Both the position numbers and the translations under genes were made by a program. Positions 1 through 9,031 of a stretch of 64,000 nt of DNA are shown in pieces (positions within the stretch are counted from its first letter, which is position 1; the number at the start of each line of letters is the position of its first letter). The DNA is from Thermasporomyces sp036564245. Lineage in GTDB: Bacteria > Actinomycetota > Actinomycetes > Propionibacteriales > Actinopolymorphaceae. The notes beneath the pieces are model-generated. The model searched no databases. It saw nothing but the letters and a program-made list of their open reading frames with translations, and was not told the DNA's origin. The stretch is taken from assembly GCA_036564245.1 (NCBI GenBank), contig DATCKU010000042.1, positions 62,001 through 126,000 of the forward strand, in the 5' to 3' direction.

Positions 1-112
1 GGGTGACGGCCGGGCTCTGCCGGCGCCGAAACCCCGGCCCGGCATGGTCGGGTTGCAGGTGCCCGGCAAGACCAGATCCGGCTCCATCGTGCTGCGCATC
101 GTCTCGGGCTGA
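1..112 (+). CDS. possible 3' end of a CDS entering from the left
   Basis: An open frame runs from the window edge to a TGA at 110-112 and would encode about 36 residues ending LRIVSG. I do not recognise the protein, and so short a tail cannot be assigned. It would converge on the transglutaminase-like gene that ends at 224. The 111 bases between them show no clear feature. An open frame of this length can arise by chance in such GC-rich DNA. Confidence 0.22.
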   Translation, partial: GDGRALPAPKPRPGMVGLQVPGKTRSGSIVLRIVSG

Positions 113-223
113 GCGACCAACGCCTCGAACGCTGTGACACGTGTCGCGAGGTGAGTTGTCGCACGACAAGAACGGACACTGGGTGAGGTGGTACCACCCA
201 CCCAGCGAAGCTCGCGGCAGCTC

Positions 224-2395
224 TCACGCTGACAGCAGGCTGCGTACGTCGAGCGTTGCGCGCACCCGGGCCGCCCACGGCCGGCGGCGTAGTCCTCGAT
301 TCACCTGGCGGACACCGGCCCACGCATCGTCGACCACACGCTGGTCCACAGCGACCGGCGACCACAGCGCACGGTCGACCGCCCAGGCCACCTGCTCCAA
401 CCCACGGACCGTTTGGTCGTCGGCGATCTGGCCCGCAGCCCGCGCCAGGTCTCGGACCGTCGTCCCCGCGGTCACTCGGACCCCGTGCGCCCGCAGTCGG
501 TCGCGTACTTCGGCCCACGCGCCGACGACCGCGGCCGAGCCATGCTGCCTGCGACGGCGAAGCGTACGCAACGAGCGCAGCACCGGCACACCCACAAGCC
601 ATCCGACCGGCGGCAGCGCGAGCAGCCACGCCCAGTGCCACAGCGTGAGTTTCGAGGCTGGCACCGATCGGCCCTGGCCCGGTTCGCCTGCTTCCCGCGG
701 GGCCGGCGGATCGTCGAGTTCTCCCGGCGGAGGCAGCTCGGCGCGCGCCCGCTCGGTCACCTCGTCCTGGCCACCGCCCACCTGCCGACCTGGGCTCGCC
801 AGCCCTGCCGGGTCCAACGGCCACCAACCGATCCCGTCGACGGCTACCTCCGGCCACACGAGCACGTCGTGGTTGCGGACGGTCGTCCAGCCGTCGCGAT
901 CGGAATCCTCGGGGGCCCGGAACCCCACGACCAGCCGGGCAGGTATGCCGTTCAGCCGGGCCAGGACGACGTACGCCGCGGCGAACTGCTCACTCGTCCC
1001 CCGCTTCTCGCCGAACAGGAAGCGACGCAGCTGCGGCCAGCCGTGCCCGGTCGGCACGGTCTGTCGCCCAGCCGATGAATCCTCTGCATCGGCATCAGGG
1101 CCGTTCACCAGCTGGTAATGCGTCGCCAGGTATCGCTCGAGCGCGAGCGCAGTCTGAAACGTCGCCCGCCGTCCGCCGACCGCCCGGGATGCCAAAGCCG
1201 CGACGTCCCGCGGCACGTTGCCCAGGTCACTGACCCGGACGTCACGGTCTACCGCCGAGTGCAGGAGTTGGTGAGCGGTGACGCGCTGGGTGTACCACGC
1301 GAGCGAGTAGGTCCGCGGCCGGTCCTTGGCGTACAACGTGCCGCCGACCGGCTCGACGAAGACCTCGCGCGAAGCATCCACTGATCGTGGCAACGGCTGG
1401 CTCGGCAGCCAGGGTGCGGACAAGTTCCGTACCTCGACGTCCGCGCGGGCGGTCAGCATCGGTGAGCGCAGAGCCGCACCGGGCGCGAGCTCGGCACCGA
1501 ACCGCAGGAATGGCCGCGCGGTCGTCCAGTTCGTCCCGTCGAAGTCGTCCAGTGCGACAAGCCGCCAGCGGTCCACCGCGGCGTCCGTGCGGAATCGGAA
1601 CACCACGGCCTCCGGGTCGAGCAGCCGGCCTGCCACCTCGGCCAGTGGACTGGTGGGTCGGTTGGACGGAAGGTCGGTGGACTGCACCCGCTGCAAGGTG
1701 TACGGCGGGCGTCCCATCGGGTCGACACCGATCGTCACCAACCCGCCGACCGCTGCGGCAGAGGCGAGGCTCATGGCGGCGACGAGCGGCGCCAGGTCAC
1801 GCCGCTTTGGACGCCGCTTCGTAGCCGAGCGCGCCGCCGCCGGAAGCAGCACGAGCGCGGCAGTCGCTGCGTAGCAGAGCACGAGAACGTACGCAGCGCT
1901 GCCCTCGAGCGCGTCGTACGTCTGGCTGACGCCGGCCACCGCGAGACTTGGCAGCATCGCGCCCAGGGCACCCACTCGGTCCAACAGCTCGACACCCAGC
2001 ACACAGGCGACAAGCACGAGCAGCGGGACGAAGAGCATGAGCTCGGGCTCCGGCTGCGCCGGCCACGTGGACTCCAGAGTTCGCCGCCACGACCACAGCC
2101 CGGAGCCGAGCGCCCGAATGGTCGCTGGCGTTGGCAGTCCGACCACAGTGGTCGGCAACAGCAAGGTCTCGACGATGCCGAGCACACCGCCGAGGACGAG
2201 CGCCAGCGGCCGCCATGGCACCAACACAGGCCACCGGCGGCACGACTCGACGACCGCACAGCAGGCCAGGCACACCACGAGCAGCGGCATGGCGAGAGCC
2301 CGCCCACCGAACACCGGCGTAAAGCACCAGCCGGCCAGCCCAGCTGCCGCTATCACGCCGATCTGTTGCCGTCTCACCGCGAGATTCCCCACCAC
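224..2395 (-). CDS. TgpA-type transglutaminase-like membrane protein, catalytic Cys replaced by Ser
   Basis: A 723-residue protein of the DUF3488/transglutaminase-core (TgpA) type. The N-terminal third (to about residue 225) has several hydrophobic segments, followed by an extracytoplasmic region, a transglutaminase-like core around residues 455-535, another membrane segment near 590-610 and a cytoplasmic tail. The core segment GTSEQFAAAYVVLARLNGIP aligns with the family GxCExF motif, but Ser468 (codon at 992-994) stands where the nucleophilic Cys is expected. A downstream His (RNHDVLVWPEV) and Asp (PLDPA) remain. The GTG start lies 4 bp after the DUF58 stop, so the gene is probably last in the operon. 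Actinobacterial homologues of this cluster may be non-catalytic, and I infer a structural or binding role rather than cross-linking. Confidence 0.85.
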   Translation of the reverse strand: MVGNLAVRRQQIGVIAAAGLAGWCFTPVFGGRALAMPLLVVCLACCAVVESCRRWPVLVPWRPLALVLGGVLGIVETLLLPTTVVGLPTPATIRALGSGLWSWRRTLESTWPAQPEPELMLFVPLLVLVACVLGVELLDRVGALGAMLPSLAVAGVSQTYDALEGSAAYVLVLCYAATAALVLLPAAARSATKRRPKRRDLAPLVAAMSLASAAAVGGLVTIGVDPMGRPPYTLQRVQSTDLPSNRPTSPLAEVAGRLLDPEAVVFRFRTDAAVDRWRLVALDDFDGTNWTTARPFLRFGAELAPGAALRSPMLTARADVEVRNLSAPWLPSQPLPRSVDASREVFVEPVGGTLYAKDRPRTYSLAWYTQRVTAHQLLHSAVDRDVRVSDLGNVPRDVAALASRAVGGRRATFQTALALERYLATHYQLVNGPDADAEDSSAGRQTVPTGHGWPQLRRFLFGEKRGTSEQFAAAYVVLARLNGIPARLVVGFRAPEDSDRDGWTTVRNHDVLVWPEVAVDGIGWWPLDPAGLASPGRQVGGGQDEVTERARAELPPPGELDDPPAPREAGEPGQGRSVPASKLTLWHWAWLLALPPVGWLVGVPVLRSLRTLRRRRQHGSAAVVGAWAEVRDRLRAHGVRVTAGTTVRDLARAAGQIADDQTVRGLEQVAWAVDRALWSPVAVDQRVVDDAWAGVRQVNRGLRRRPWAARVRATLDVRSLLSA

Positions 2396-2399
2396 GACG

Positions 2400-3662
2400 T
2401 CACGACTCCACGCCTACGCGGACACCAGTGGTGGCCCCTGGGGCAAGTAGGTTCCACTGTCGAACGGCGTCCGCCGCGTCGCCGGCAACGATCCGCCGCA
2501 CCATCGGGCTTTGCACCTGGGGCGCAGTCGAGATGGGACCGATGGAGACGGCCGTCACCGACCGATAGCGCGTGGCCAACGTCGCGAGATCCCACCCGGT
2601 GACGACCGGACCGGTGACGAGCACGACCGACCCGCCGCCGGCTCGGCTCGACGTCAGCACGGGCGGCAGCAGGCGAGCGTTGTCAGGCGTCTGTGCCATC
2701 TCGGTCAGCGCATCCAGCAACACACGCGCGGCAGTCGGACCGGGTGTGGGTGCCAAGTCCCAGCCGCTCGGCGTGAGCAGCCGGCAGCGCTGCCCGGCCA
2801 TCGCGGCAGCGAAGACGACCGATGCGGCAACCTCCACGGCCTCTTCGAAGGCAGATGGCGACAACGCCACAGGCCGTGTGTCCAGCAGAACCGACAGGCG
2901 AGGCTGGTCCGGGTCGATGTAGTCGCGAACCATCAGCTGCCCGACCCGCGCGGTCGCCTTCCAGTGCAGGTGTCGCACCTCGTCACCCACCACGTACGGT
3001 CGCACGTCACGCAGGTCCGCCGATCCACGGAGCGAATCGTCAGTGGTCCGGCCTTCGTGGTGGTGCCGTGGCCGACCGGCGATCGTCGGACGAACCGGGT
3101 GCCGCCTCGGATGCACCCAGAGCACGGTCGTACCGCCCGCACTCAGCCGTCGCCGGGCCAGGCCGAGCGGGTCGGCGCGCTCGAGCACCAACGGGCCGAC
3201 CGTGAGGCGACCGCGTCGGACCGTCGGCAGCTCGTAGTGGGAGACTGCCTCGGCTCCCGGTGCCAGCCGACGGACGGCAACCTCCGCGCTGCGCGAGGTG
3301 CCGACGACGTCGTACGCGACGAACGGCGCCTGCCAACGGTTCCCGGCATTGCGCACGCGCAGTGTGGCAAGCGCAGGCTTTCCCCGTTCCACCCGGTCGG
3401 GATACACGTCGCGCCGGATGTCCAACCGTGGTTTGCGTACCGTCATCGCCAGCGCGACCACGAGCGTGCCGAGGGCCACGCCGGCCAAGCCACGAAACAA
3501 CGGGTAACCAGCCCACACCCCGGCGACGTACGACCCGACTGACAGGACCAGGACGGCCCAGCCACGCCTGGTCAAGGGCACGGCGACCGCCAGCCGAGCC
3601 GGCCACCGCTGGCTCGGCTGGCTCGGCGGTCGGGCTGGGAACGCCGCTCGATCAGTGCGCAC
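2400..3662 (-). CDS. DUF58 domain-containing membrane protein
   Basis: A 420-residue protein with two hydrophobic segments near residues 30-75 and then a soluble part. The DUF58 signature is plain at about residues 215-250: LRDVRPYVVGDEVRHLHWKA, followed by RDYIDPDQPRLSVLLDT, which is the start of a vWA-like fold. DUF58 proteins are regularly encoded beside MoxR ATPases and TgpA-like transglutaminases, as here, and are thought to work with them at the membrane or cell wall. The GTG start at 3662 overlaps the end of the MoxR gene by 11 bp, which suggests translational coupling. The substrate of the system is unknown. Confidence 0.88.
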   Translation of the reverse strand: MRTDRAAFPARPPSQPSQRWPARLAVAVPLTRRGWAVLVLSVGSYVAGVWAGYPLFRGLAGVALGTLVVALAMTVRKPRLDIRRDVYPDRVERGKPALATLRVRNAGNRWQAPFVAYDVVGTSRSAEVAVRRLAPGAEAVSHYELPTVRRGRLTVGPLVLERADPLGLARRRLSAGGTTVLWVHPRRHPVRPTIAGRPRHHHEGRTTDDSLRGSADLRDVRPYVVGDEVRHLHWKATARVGQLMVRDYIDPDQPRLSVLLDTRPVALSPSAFEEAVEVAASVVFAAAMAGQRCRLLTPSGWDLAPTPGPTAARVLLDALTEMAQTPDNARLLPPVLTSSRAGGGSVVLVTGPVVTGWDLATLATRYRSVTAVSIGPISTAPQVQSPMVRRIVAGDAADAVRQWNLLAPGATTGVRVGVES

Positions 3663-4635
3663 TGGCGGTCGGGGCTGCCGTCGCGGCCAACACGTCGTCG
3701 ACCACCGACTCCGGCAGCCGCTGGTTGAGCTCGGCGTCCGGAGTGAGCACCAGCCGATGCGCGAGCACTGGCTTGGCGACGTCCTTCACGTCGTCCGGTG
3801 TGCAGAACGGTCGGCCCTCCGTCGCGGCGTACGCCTGAGCCGCCCGCACCAGCGCGATGCTTCCGCGCGGACTGGCCCCATAGCGGACCGCGGCGTGCTG
3901 CCGGGTCGCCGCCACCAGCCGGACCGCGTACGACGTCACGGCGGGATCGACATGGACCGTGCGCACGAGGCCGATCGCCTGTCGCAGCTCGTCCAACGAC
4001 ACCACCGGAGCCAACCCGTCCGGCGTGATCTGCTGGGTGTCACCGATGACGACCTGCACCTCGGCGTCATGGTCGGGGTAGCCGATCCGCAGCCGCATGA
4101 GGAATCGATCCAGCTGCGCCTCGGGCAGCCTGTAGGTGCCCTCCATCTCGATGGGGTTCTGCGTTGCCACGACGAAGAAGGGATCCGGTACCGCGTGCGT
4201 GACCGCGTCCACCGTCACCCGTCGTTCGGCCATCACCTCCAGCAGGGCCGACTGCGTTTTCGGCGTCCCTCGGTTGATCTCGTCCGCCACCACGACGTTG
4301 GCGAAGATCCCACCGGGATGGAACTCGAACGACTCACTGCGCTGGTGGTAGACCATCACCCCGGTGATGTCGCCTGGCAGCAGGTCGGGCGTGAACTGGA
4401 TCCGGTTCCACGTTGCGCCCACGCTGCGTGCGATGCAGCGGGCGAGCGAGGTCTTCCCGACACCCGGCACGTCCTCGATCAGCAGGTGGCCCTCGGCAAA
4501 GAGCGCGGTGAGCGCCAGCCGGATCACCTCGGGCTTGCCGCGGATCACGCGCATGACGTTCTCGCTGATCCGGTTGTAGACATCGGCCGGCACGGTCGCG
4601 GCCTGGGCAGACAGCGGATCCATCTCACCTACCAC
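3652..4635 (-). CDS. MoxR family AAA+ ATPase
   Basis: A 327-residue MoxR-type AAA+ ATPase. Walker A is EDVPGVGKTSLARCIA (P-loop about residues 57-62). Walker B and the following Asn are in VVVADEINRGTPKTQSALLE. The usual second-domain sequence ending in VLAHRLVLTPDAELNQR is present. MoxR ATPases act as chaperones or remodelling factors for a partner vWA/DUF58 protein, which is encoded immediately downstream. The GTG at 4635 overlaps the stop of the fibronectin gene by 7 bp. An ATG at 4623 (MDPLSAQAATV) is an equally plausible start and would avoid the overlap. Confidence 0.92.
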   Translation of the reverse strand: MVGEMDPLSAQAATVPADVYNRISENVMRVIRGKPEVIRLALTALFAEGHLLIEDVPGVGKTSLARCIARSVGATWNRIQFTPDLLPGDITGVMVYHQRSESFEFHPGGIFANVVVADEINRGTPKTQSALLEVMAERRVTVDAVTHAVPDPFFVVATQNPIEMEGTYRLPEAQLDRFLMRLRIGYPDHDAEVQVVIGDTQQITPDGLAPVVSLDELRQAIGLVRTVHVDPAVTSYAVRLVAATRQHAAVRYGASPRGSIALVRAAQAYAATEGRPFCTPDDVKDVAKPVLAHRLVLTPDAELNQRLPESVVDDVLAATAAPTASAH

Positions 4636-6794
4636 GTGATCCGGTTCGACTCGATCGGTCCGTCGGGTCCCTCGGCGACAATCCAGACCTCTTGGCCGGT
4701 CGCACTGCAGGGGAACCGACTATCTTCGTGCTCCATGCCGTTCGCGTCGGTGGTGAGGGTCACTCTGTTGAACTCGCCCCACTCGCTGGAGAACACCCGG
4801 AAGATGTACCTGGTGTTCGGCTTGAGCCCTGTGGCGCGGAACTCGACGAAGTGGCAATCCTCCTGGCAGGTGTCGCCGTAGGTCGTCTTCGCACCCTTGG
4901 ACACCACGACCCTGGGGTCGTTCCCCAGGTTGCCGTAGTCGGCGGTGAAGGTCAGCACCGACTTCTTGCCGTACAGCAGTTCACCCGACGGTGACCTGGT
5001 CACGGCCTGCACGGTGAAGTGGTACCGCCTCCCCTCGACAAGGCCGCCCCAGGTCTGGCTCGTCCTCGTCATCTCCTTGCTGTTCGCGCCATGGTCGCGG
5101 ACGAGGAGGTACGTCACGAACGTGCCGCCGCCCATCGCCGGCCTGTCCCAGGTGAAGAGGTGCCGGTCCACCGAGATCGCCCGGACGCGGAAGTTCGGCG
5201 GCGCCGCGGCCGGACCGCCCGGAACCACACGCTCGGTGGTCACTCCGGGGCCCGCGCCGACGGCGTTGACCGCGCGGACCGTGATGGCGTAGCCGGAGCC
5301 GTTACGCAAGCCTCGGATGACCGCGGTACGCGAGCTGCCGGAGACGACCTTGCGGCCGCCCTGCCACGACAGTTCGTACGACGTGATCGGCGATCCGTTG
5401 TCCGAAGCCCCACCCCACGAGACCGTGATACGCGCGTTGCCCGCCACAGCGCGGACACCGACCGGGGCACCGGGTCGGCTGGCACGCACCGCTGGCCGTT
5501 CGGGCCTCGCCTTCTGCTCGGGGCGCTCGGCGGGTTCGCGAGGCTTGGGGGCGGGTGTACGGGAGGAGGTGTCAGACGGCCGAGCATGCGGCGACCGCCC
5601 ACGGTGGCCGGATCCCACGCCGTCGACCTTCACCGGGGTGATGTCACCGTCGTCCTCGACCACCATGACGTGCTCGCCGGTCGCCGTGTCGACGTAGAGC
5701 CGGGAGTCCTGGCCACGGAACAAGCCCGGCTCGCCGGCCGCGTGGGCGTGCCGCCTGCCACTGTGGCGCCTCGCGTTCGGCCATCCGTTGCCGACCTCGT
5801 GACGGGAAGCCTTCTCCTGCGGGGAGATGCGCGGGATCCTCGCCGTCCTGCGGACCTCACCGCGCTCGTCGAGCGTCAGGACGGTGTCGGAGTCCTCGTC
5901 GATCAGGGCCAGTGCGGTGCCTGACGAGGCGACCCGCTCGTAGCGCCCAGGCCGCAACCGCTTCGAGATCGGCGGTTCGACGGCCTCACCGCGCAACGCC
6001 GACGCGGCGTCGATCAAATGCAGCACCGACCGGTCCGGGTCGACGACCGCCACCCGTCCCTTCACGTCGTTGGCCGCCACCACCGACGCGTCCGGCAGGT
6101 CGAGGCCGACCCGAATCTCCCGGCCAAGACCCTCCTCCGAAACCGCACGCATCGCGTTGGCGGTCGCGTCGACGAACACCGCTTGGTCACCCACCACGGT
6201 GAGCCCGCCGGTGTGTCCGGTCGGCGTCGTGGCGGTGCAGGACAACCGGGTGGCCTCCAGCGGAAGCTGGCAGAGCTGCCCGCCATCCAGGCGGTGCACC
6301 CACAGCGTGCCGTTGGGTGTCACCACAGGGGTGCCGATTCGTCCACCCACCGGGGCAACCACGGGCTTGTCACCGAACCGGGCGATCGTGCCGGCCAGCG
6401 GATAGACCGCATACGCCGCACCAGAGGCCTCGAGACCGATCGGCTGCTCGTCGGCTGGCGGCTCGATCGGATCGGCCACCGACAGGTCGGACTTCCCGAA
6501 CTCCACGATCCGGTCGCGGCTCAGGACGTAGCCCTTCCGGTCCGTCTGCACGACTGTGGTGGCGGGTGGGGCGCCCGGGACTCGGACCTGCGCGTCGATG
6601 TTCTTCGACGCGCCATCGATGTGGAACGCCGTCTCCAGCACGCTGTTGTAGATCCAGTGCCCGGACTGTACGAACTCCAGGCCCGGCGCCGCCTTGGTGC
6701 CCCCGGTGATGGCGACCGTCGTGACCGCGACGCAGACGGCCACGACGGCTGCGAGCACGAGGTGGTGCCGCATTTGCGAAAAATGCCCCTTCAC
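4629..6794 (-). CDS. secreted or anchored fibronectin type III domain protein
   Basis: A 721-residue protein with one N-terminal hydrophobic segment (about residues 10-32), likely a signal anchor. The first half looks like a beta-propeller of repeated value/label strands. A Ser/Pro/Arg-rich linker (about 395-450) follows. Two fibronectin type III modules come next (about 450-545 and 545-640; for example ITVSWGGASDNGSPITSYEL). A C-terminal module contains CQEDC and a later Cys. The gene sits 41 bp downstream of the histidine kinase and overlaps moxR by 7 bp. Comparable Fn3 proteins precede MoxR/DUF58/transglutaminase genes in other actinobacteria. I infer that it is the extracytoplasmic partner of that system. 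The start is GTG; an ATG at 6773 is an alternative. Confidence 0.8.
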   Translation of the reverse strand: MKGHFSQMRHHLVLAAVVAVCVAVTTVAITGGTKAAPGLEFVQSGHWIYNSVLETAFHIDGASKNIDAQVRVPGAPPATTVVQTDRKGYVLSRDRIVEFGKSDLSVADPIEPPADEQPIGLEASGAAYAVYPLAGTIARFGDKPVVAPVGGRIGTPVVTPNGTLWVHRLDGGQLCQLPLEATRLSCTATTPTGHTGGLTVVGDQAVFVDATANAMRAVSEEGLGREIRVGLDLPDASVVAANDVKGRVAVVDPDRSVLHLIDAASALRGEAVEPPISKRLRPGRYERVASSGTALALIDEDSDTVLTLDERGEVRRTARIPRISPQEKASRHEVGNGWPNARRHSGRRHAHAAGEPGLFRGQDSRLYVDTATGEHVMVVEDDGDITPVKVDGVGSGHRGRSPHARPSDTSSRTPAPKPREPAERPEQKARPERPAVRASRPGAPVGVRAVAGNARITVSWGGASDNGSPITSYELSWQGGRKVVSGSSRTAVIRGLRNGSGYAITVRAVNAVGAGPGVTTERVVPGGPAAAPPNFRVRAISVDRHLFTWDRPAMGGGTFVTYLLVRDHGANSKEMTRTSQTWGGLVEGRRYHFTVQAVTRSPSGELLYGKKSVLTFTADYGNLGNDPRVVVSKGAKTTYGDTCQEDCHFVEFRATGLKPNTRYIFRVFSSEWGEFNRVTLTTDANGMEHEDSRFPCSATGQEVWIVAEGPDGPIESNRITW

Positions 6795-6835
6795 GATGAT
6801 CAGCGTAGAGCAGGCACGGTCGCGGGGACATGTCG

Positions 6836-8242
6836 CTACTCACGAAGCGGCGGCAGGCGGAACTCGAAGATCGCCCCGCCTTCCTCGGCGTTGTGGACGC
6901 TCAGCGAGCCGCCATGGGCCTCGGCCACCCAACGGACGATGGACAACCCGAGACCGGACGAGCCTCGGGTGCTCGTGAACCTCGCGAACAGCTCCTCGTC
7001 GGACAACTGCGGGTCGACTCCCGGCCCGCGGTCCGCGACCGTGACGGTGCCGCCTGCAACGGTCACCGTGACGATCGGCTGCTGTCCCGGCTCGTGACCG
7101 TGCTGCACGGCGTTGTCCAGGAGGTTCCTCACCGCCCGTTCGACCAACGTCCGATCGGCCAAGACCTTCGACGGTGCCGTGATCAGCGTGACGTTCGGCG
7201 AGCCGTCCGGGGCGTCGGCGTTCGACTGCGAGGAGAACACCTCACCGACCACGACGTCGACGAGCTGGTCGAGCCACAGGGGCTGCATCGACAGCTCCTC
7301 GACGCCGGCAGCGAGCCGATGGCGCTTCAGCAGCCCTTCGATGATGTCGCCCATCCGAGCCGCCTGCTTCACCACGTCCGGCAGCAGCTTGTTGCGCTGG
7401 GCGGGGTCACGTACCGCGGTCTCCGCATGTGCTCGCAGCGCCGCGACGGGCGTCCGCAGGTCGTGGGCGGTGTCGGCGAGCAGCTCCTCCTGCCGCTTCA
7501 GCGCTGCCGCCGCAGGACCGATCGCCCGGCCAGCCAACCAGTAGCCGGCGACTGCGACGCCAACGAGCAGGACCAGGCTGCCAGCCAGCACCAGCGTCTG
7601 CACCCGCCGATGTGCGGTGATCTGGTCGCCGAAGTCGGCCCACGCCACCACCGCGCCGGTGTACTGGCTGCCGGACTCGGCGTACGGCTCGACCATCACA
7701 TACAGCGGCTCGTCACGGGTACCGCGCGCCTCGGCCACCAGCGAGCCGCGTTCGGAGACAGCCTGCGCCGCAAGCTGCTCCAGCGTCGTGTCGTCGAAGT
7801 CGGCACACTCACCCTGGCTACGGAAGGTCGGGAACGACGCGTCGCCGGACACGATCGCGAACCGCGGGCAGGCGCGATACATCGGATCGTTGGGCACCAG
7901 CGCGACGTCGATCGCGTTGCCGTCCACTCGGATGAGACGGGCCACCGCGGAGGTCACTCGTCGCAGCTCCGCCTCCGCGGAGGCCTGCCGCCCCTGCTCG
8001 TCGAGGTAGACGATGAGCGGGGCGAAGACCACCAGCCCGACGGTGTTCATCGCCGTGAACAGCACCGAGAGCCACAGCCGAAGGCGTCGTAACCGTTCGG
8101 CCGCCTCGCCCTTCATCGACTTGATCGGGCGCATGCCGCGCATCGGCGATCCCGTGGTCGCACGCCGGAAAAGCCGCGCGGGTGTCCAGCGCTCACGCAC
8201 GCTTCGCCGACTCGGTGGTCGGGCGAGGGCCTTCGTCGTCAT
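6836..8242 (-). CDS. sensor histidine kinase (HisKA/HATPase)
   Basis: A 468-residue membrane kinase. TM1 is at about residues 56-80, an extracytoplasmic sensor region runs from about 82 to 212, and TM2 is at about 215-238. The dimerisation domain has H-box DTAHDLRTPVAALRAHAE (His260 is the predicted phosphosite). The ATPase lobe carries N-box DNAVQHG, G1 DRGPGVD and G2 GSSGLGLSIVRW. It follows the response regulator by about 30 bp and precedes the fibronectin-III gene by 41 bp. The two-component system therefore appears to lead the MoxR/DUF58/transglutaminase operon. No strong ribosome binding site precedes the ATG at 8242, and internal Met codons (34, 37, 43) are alternatives. Confidence 0.93.
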   Translation of the reverse strand: MTTKALARPPSRRSVRERWTPARLFRRATTGSPMRGMRPIKSMKGEAAERLRRLRLWLSVLFTAMNTVGLVVFAPLIVYLDEQGRQASAEAELRRVTSAVARLIRVDGNAIDVALVPNDPMYRACPRFAIVSGDASFPTFRSQGECADFDDTTLEQLAAQAVSERGSLVAEARGTRDEPLYVMVEPYAESGSQYTGAVVAWADFGDQITAHRRVQTLVLAGSLVLLVGVAVAGYWLAGRAIGPAAAALKRQEELLADTAHDLRTPVAALRAHAETAVRDPAQRNKLLPDVVKQAARMGDIIEGLLKRHRLAAGVEELSMQPLWLDQLVDVVVGEVFSSQSNADAPDGSPNVTLITAPSKVLADRTLVERAVRNLLDNAVQHGHEPGQQPIVTVTVAGGTVTVADRGPGVDPQLSDEELFARFTSTRGSSGLGLSIVRWVAEAHGGSLSVHNAEEGGAIFEFRLPPLRE

Positions 8243-8272
8243 GGGTCAACCGTTCCATGCCGATTCCCCGGC

Positions 8273-8944
8273 CTACTCGCGGGAGAGCCGATAGCCATGG
8301 CCCGGAACGGTCTGGATGAGCTGCGACCCGTGCAGCTTTCGCCGAAGCCGCCTGATCGTCTGGTCGACCGTGTTGGAGCCGGGGACGTCACCGTCCCAGC
8401 ACGCGTCGATCAGCTCGGTGCGGGTCACGACGTGCTCGGGACGAGTCAGCAAGTACTCCAAGACGGCGAACTCCTTCGCGGTCAGGCCCAGCAGGACGCC
8501 GGCACGACGGACCTCGCGCCGCGCCGTGTCCATCTCCAGGTCGTCGTACCGCAGAACCGGTGACCGACCGACGCCCCTACGCCGGACCAGGTTCAGCACG
8601 CGCAGGATCAGCACGTCGACCTTGAACGGCTTGATCACGTAGTCGTCAGCCCCGGACAGCAGGCCAGGCCGCTCGTCGTCGAGCGCACTCAGGATGAGCA
8701 CCGGCACCTCTCGACCCTTCTCTCGCCACTCGCGCAGGGCGACGACCGCGTCCACCGTGTCAACCGAGTCGGGCCGCTCGGGAAGCCTCCGGTCGAGCAC
8801 GACGCAGTCGTACGAGTTCACCGACAGCTGGACATCGGCGCTCATGAGGTCGCCCACGTCGTCGACGGCGAGCGCCGCCGACCGCAGTGCCGCCGTCACG
8901 GACCTCCTGAGCTTCGCGTCGTCCTCGACAACCAGTACGCGCAC
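8273..8944 (-). CDS. OmpR/PhoB-family response regulator
   Basis: A receiver domain (about residues 1-120) with acidic pocket VVEDD, phosphoacceptor Asp51 (DCVVLDRRLPE) and conserved Lys in DDYVIKPF. A winged-helix C-terminal domain follows (FAVLEYLLTRPEHVVTRTEL, then NTVDQTIRRLRRKL). I chose the GTG at 8944, which gives MRVLVVEDDAKLRR and is preceded by GAGGGG at good spacing. The ATG six codons upstream adds residues not expected in this family. It is the first gene of the minus-strand run with the kinase, and a TGTCATC direct repeat lies just upstream. Confidence 0.93.
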   Translation of the reverse strand: MRVLVVEDDAKLRRSVTAALRSAALAVDDVGDLMSADVQLSVNSYDCVVLDRRLPERPDSVDTVDAVVALREWREKGREVPVLILSALDDERPGLLSGADDYVIKPFKVDVLILRVLNLVRRRGVGRSPVLRYDDLEMDTARREVRRAGVLLGLTAKEFAVLEYLLTRPEHVVTRTELIDACWDGDVPGSNTVDQTIRRLRRKLHGSQLIQTVPGHGYRLSRE

Positions 8945-8990
8945 AATCCCCCTCACGCACATGACGCCCGATGGCGGCAGGCTCCGACGT

Positions 8991-9008
8991 TGTCATCAAG
9001 CTGTCATC
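8991..9008. promoter_or_regulatory. direct repeat TGTCATC-N4-TGTCATC, candidate response-regulator site
   Basis: TGTCATC occurs at 8991-8997 and again at 9002-9008, an 11 bp phase typical of OmpR/PhoB tandem sites. It lies in the 87 bp between the divergent response regulator and LuxR-type genes, so it could serve autoregulation, control of the divergent gene, or both. This is inference from spacing and position. Confidence 0.5.
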
Positions 9009-9031
9009 TCGTCTGAGAGAGCGTATGCGAC

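Noticed and set aside
141..1118. Long plus-strand frame opposite the transglutaminase-like gene
   Set aside because: Composition typical of antisense GC-rich frames and no recognisable domain; the minus-strand gene is clearly real.
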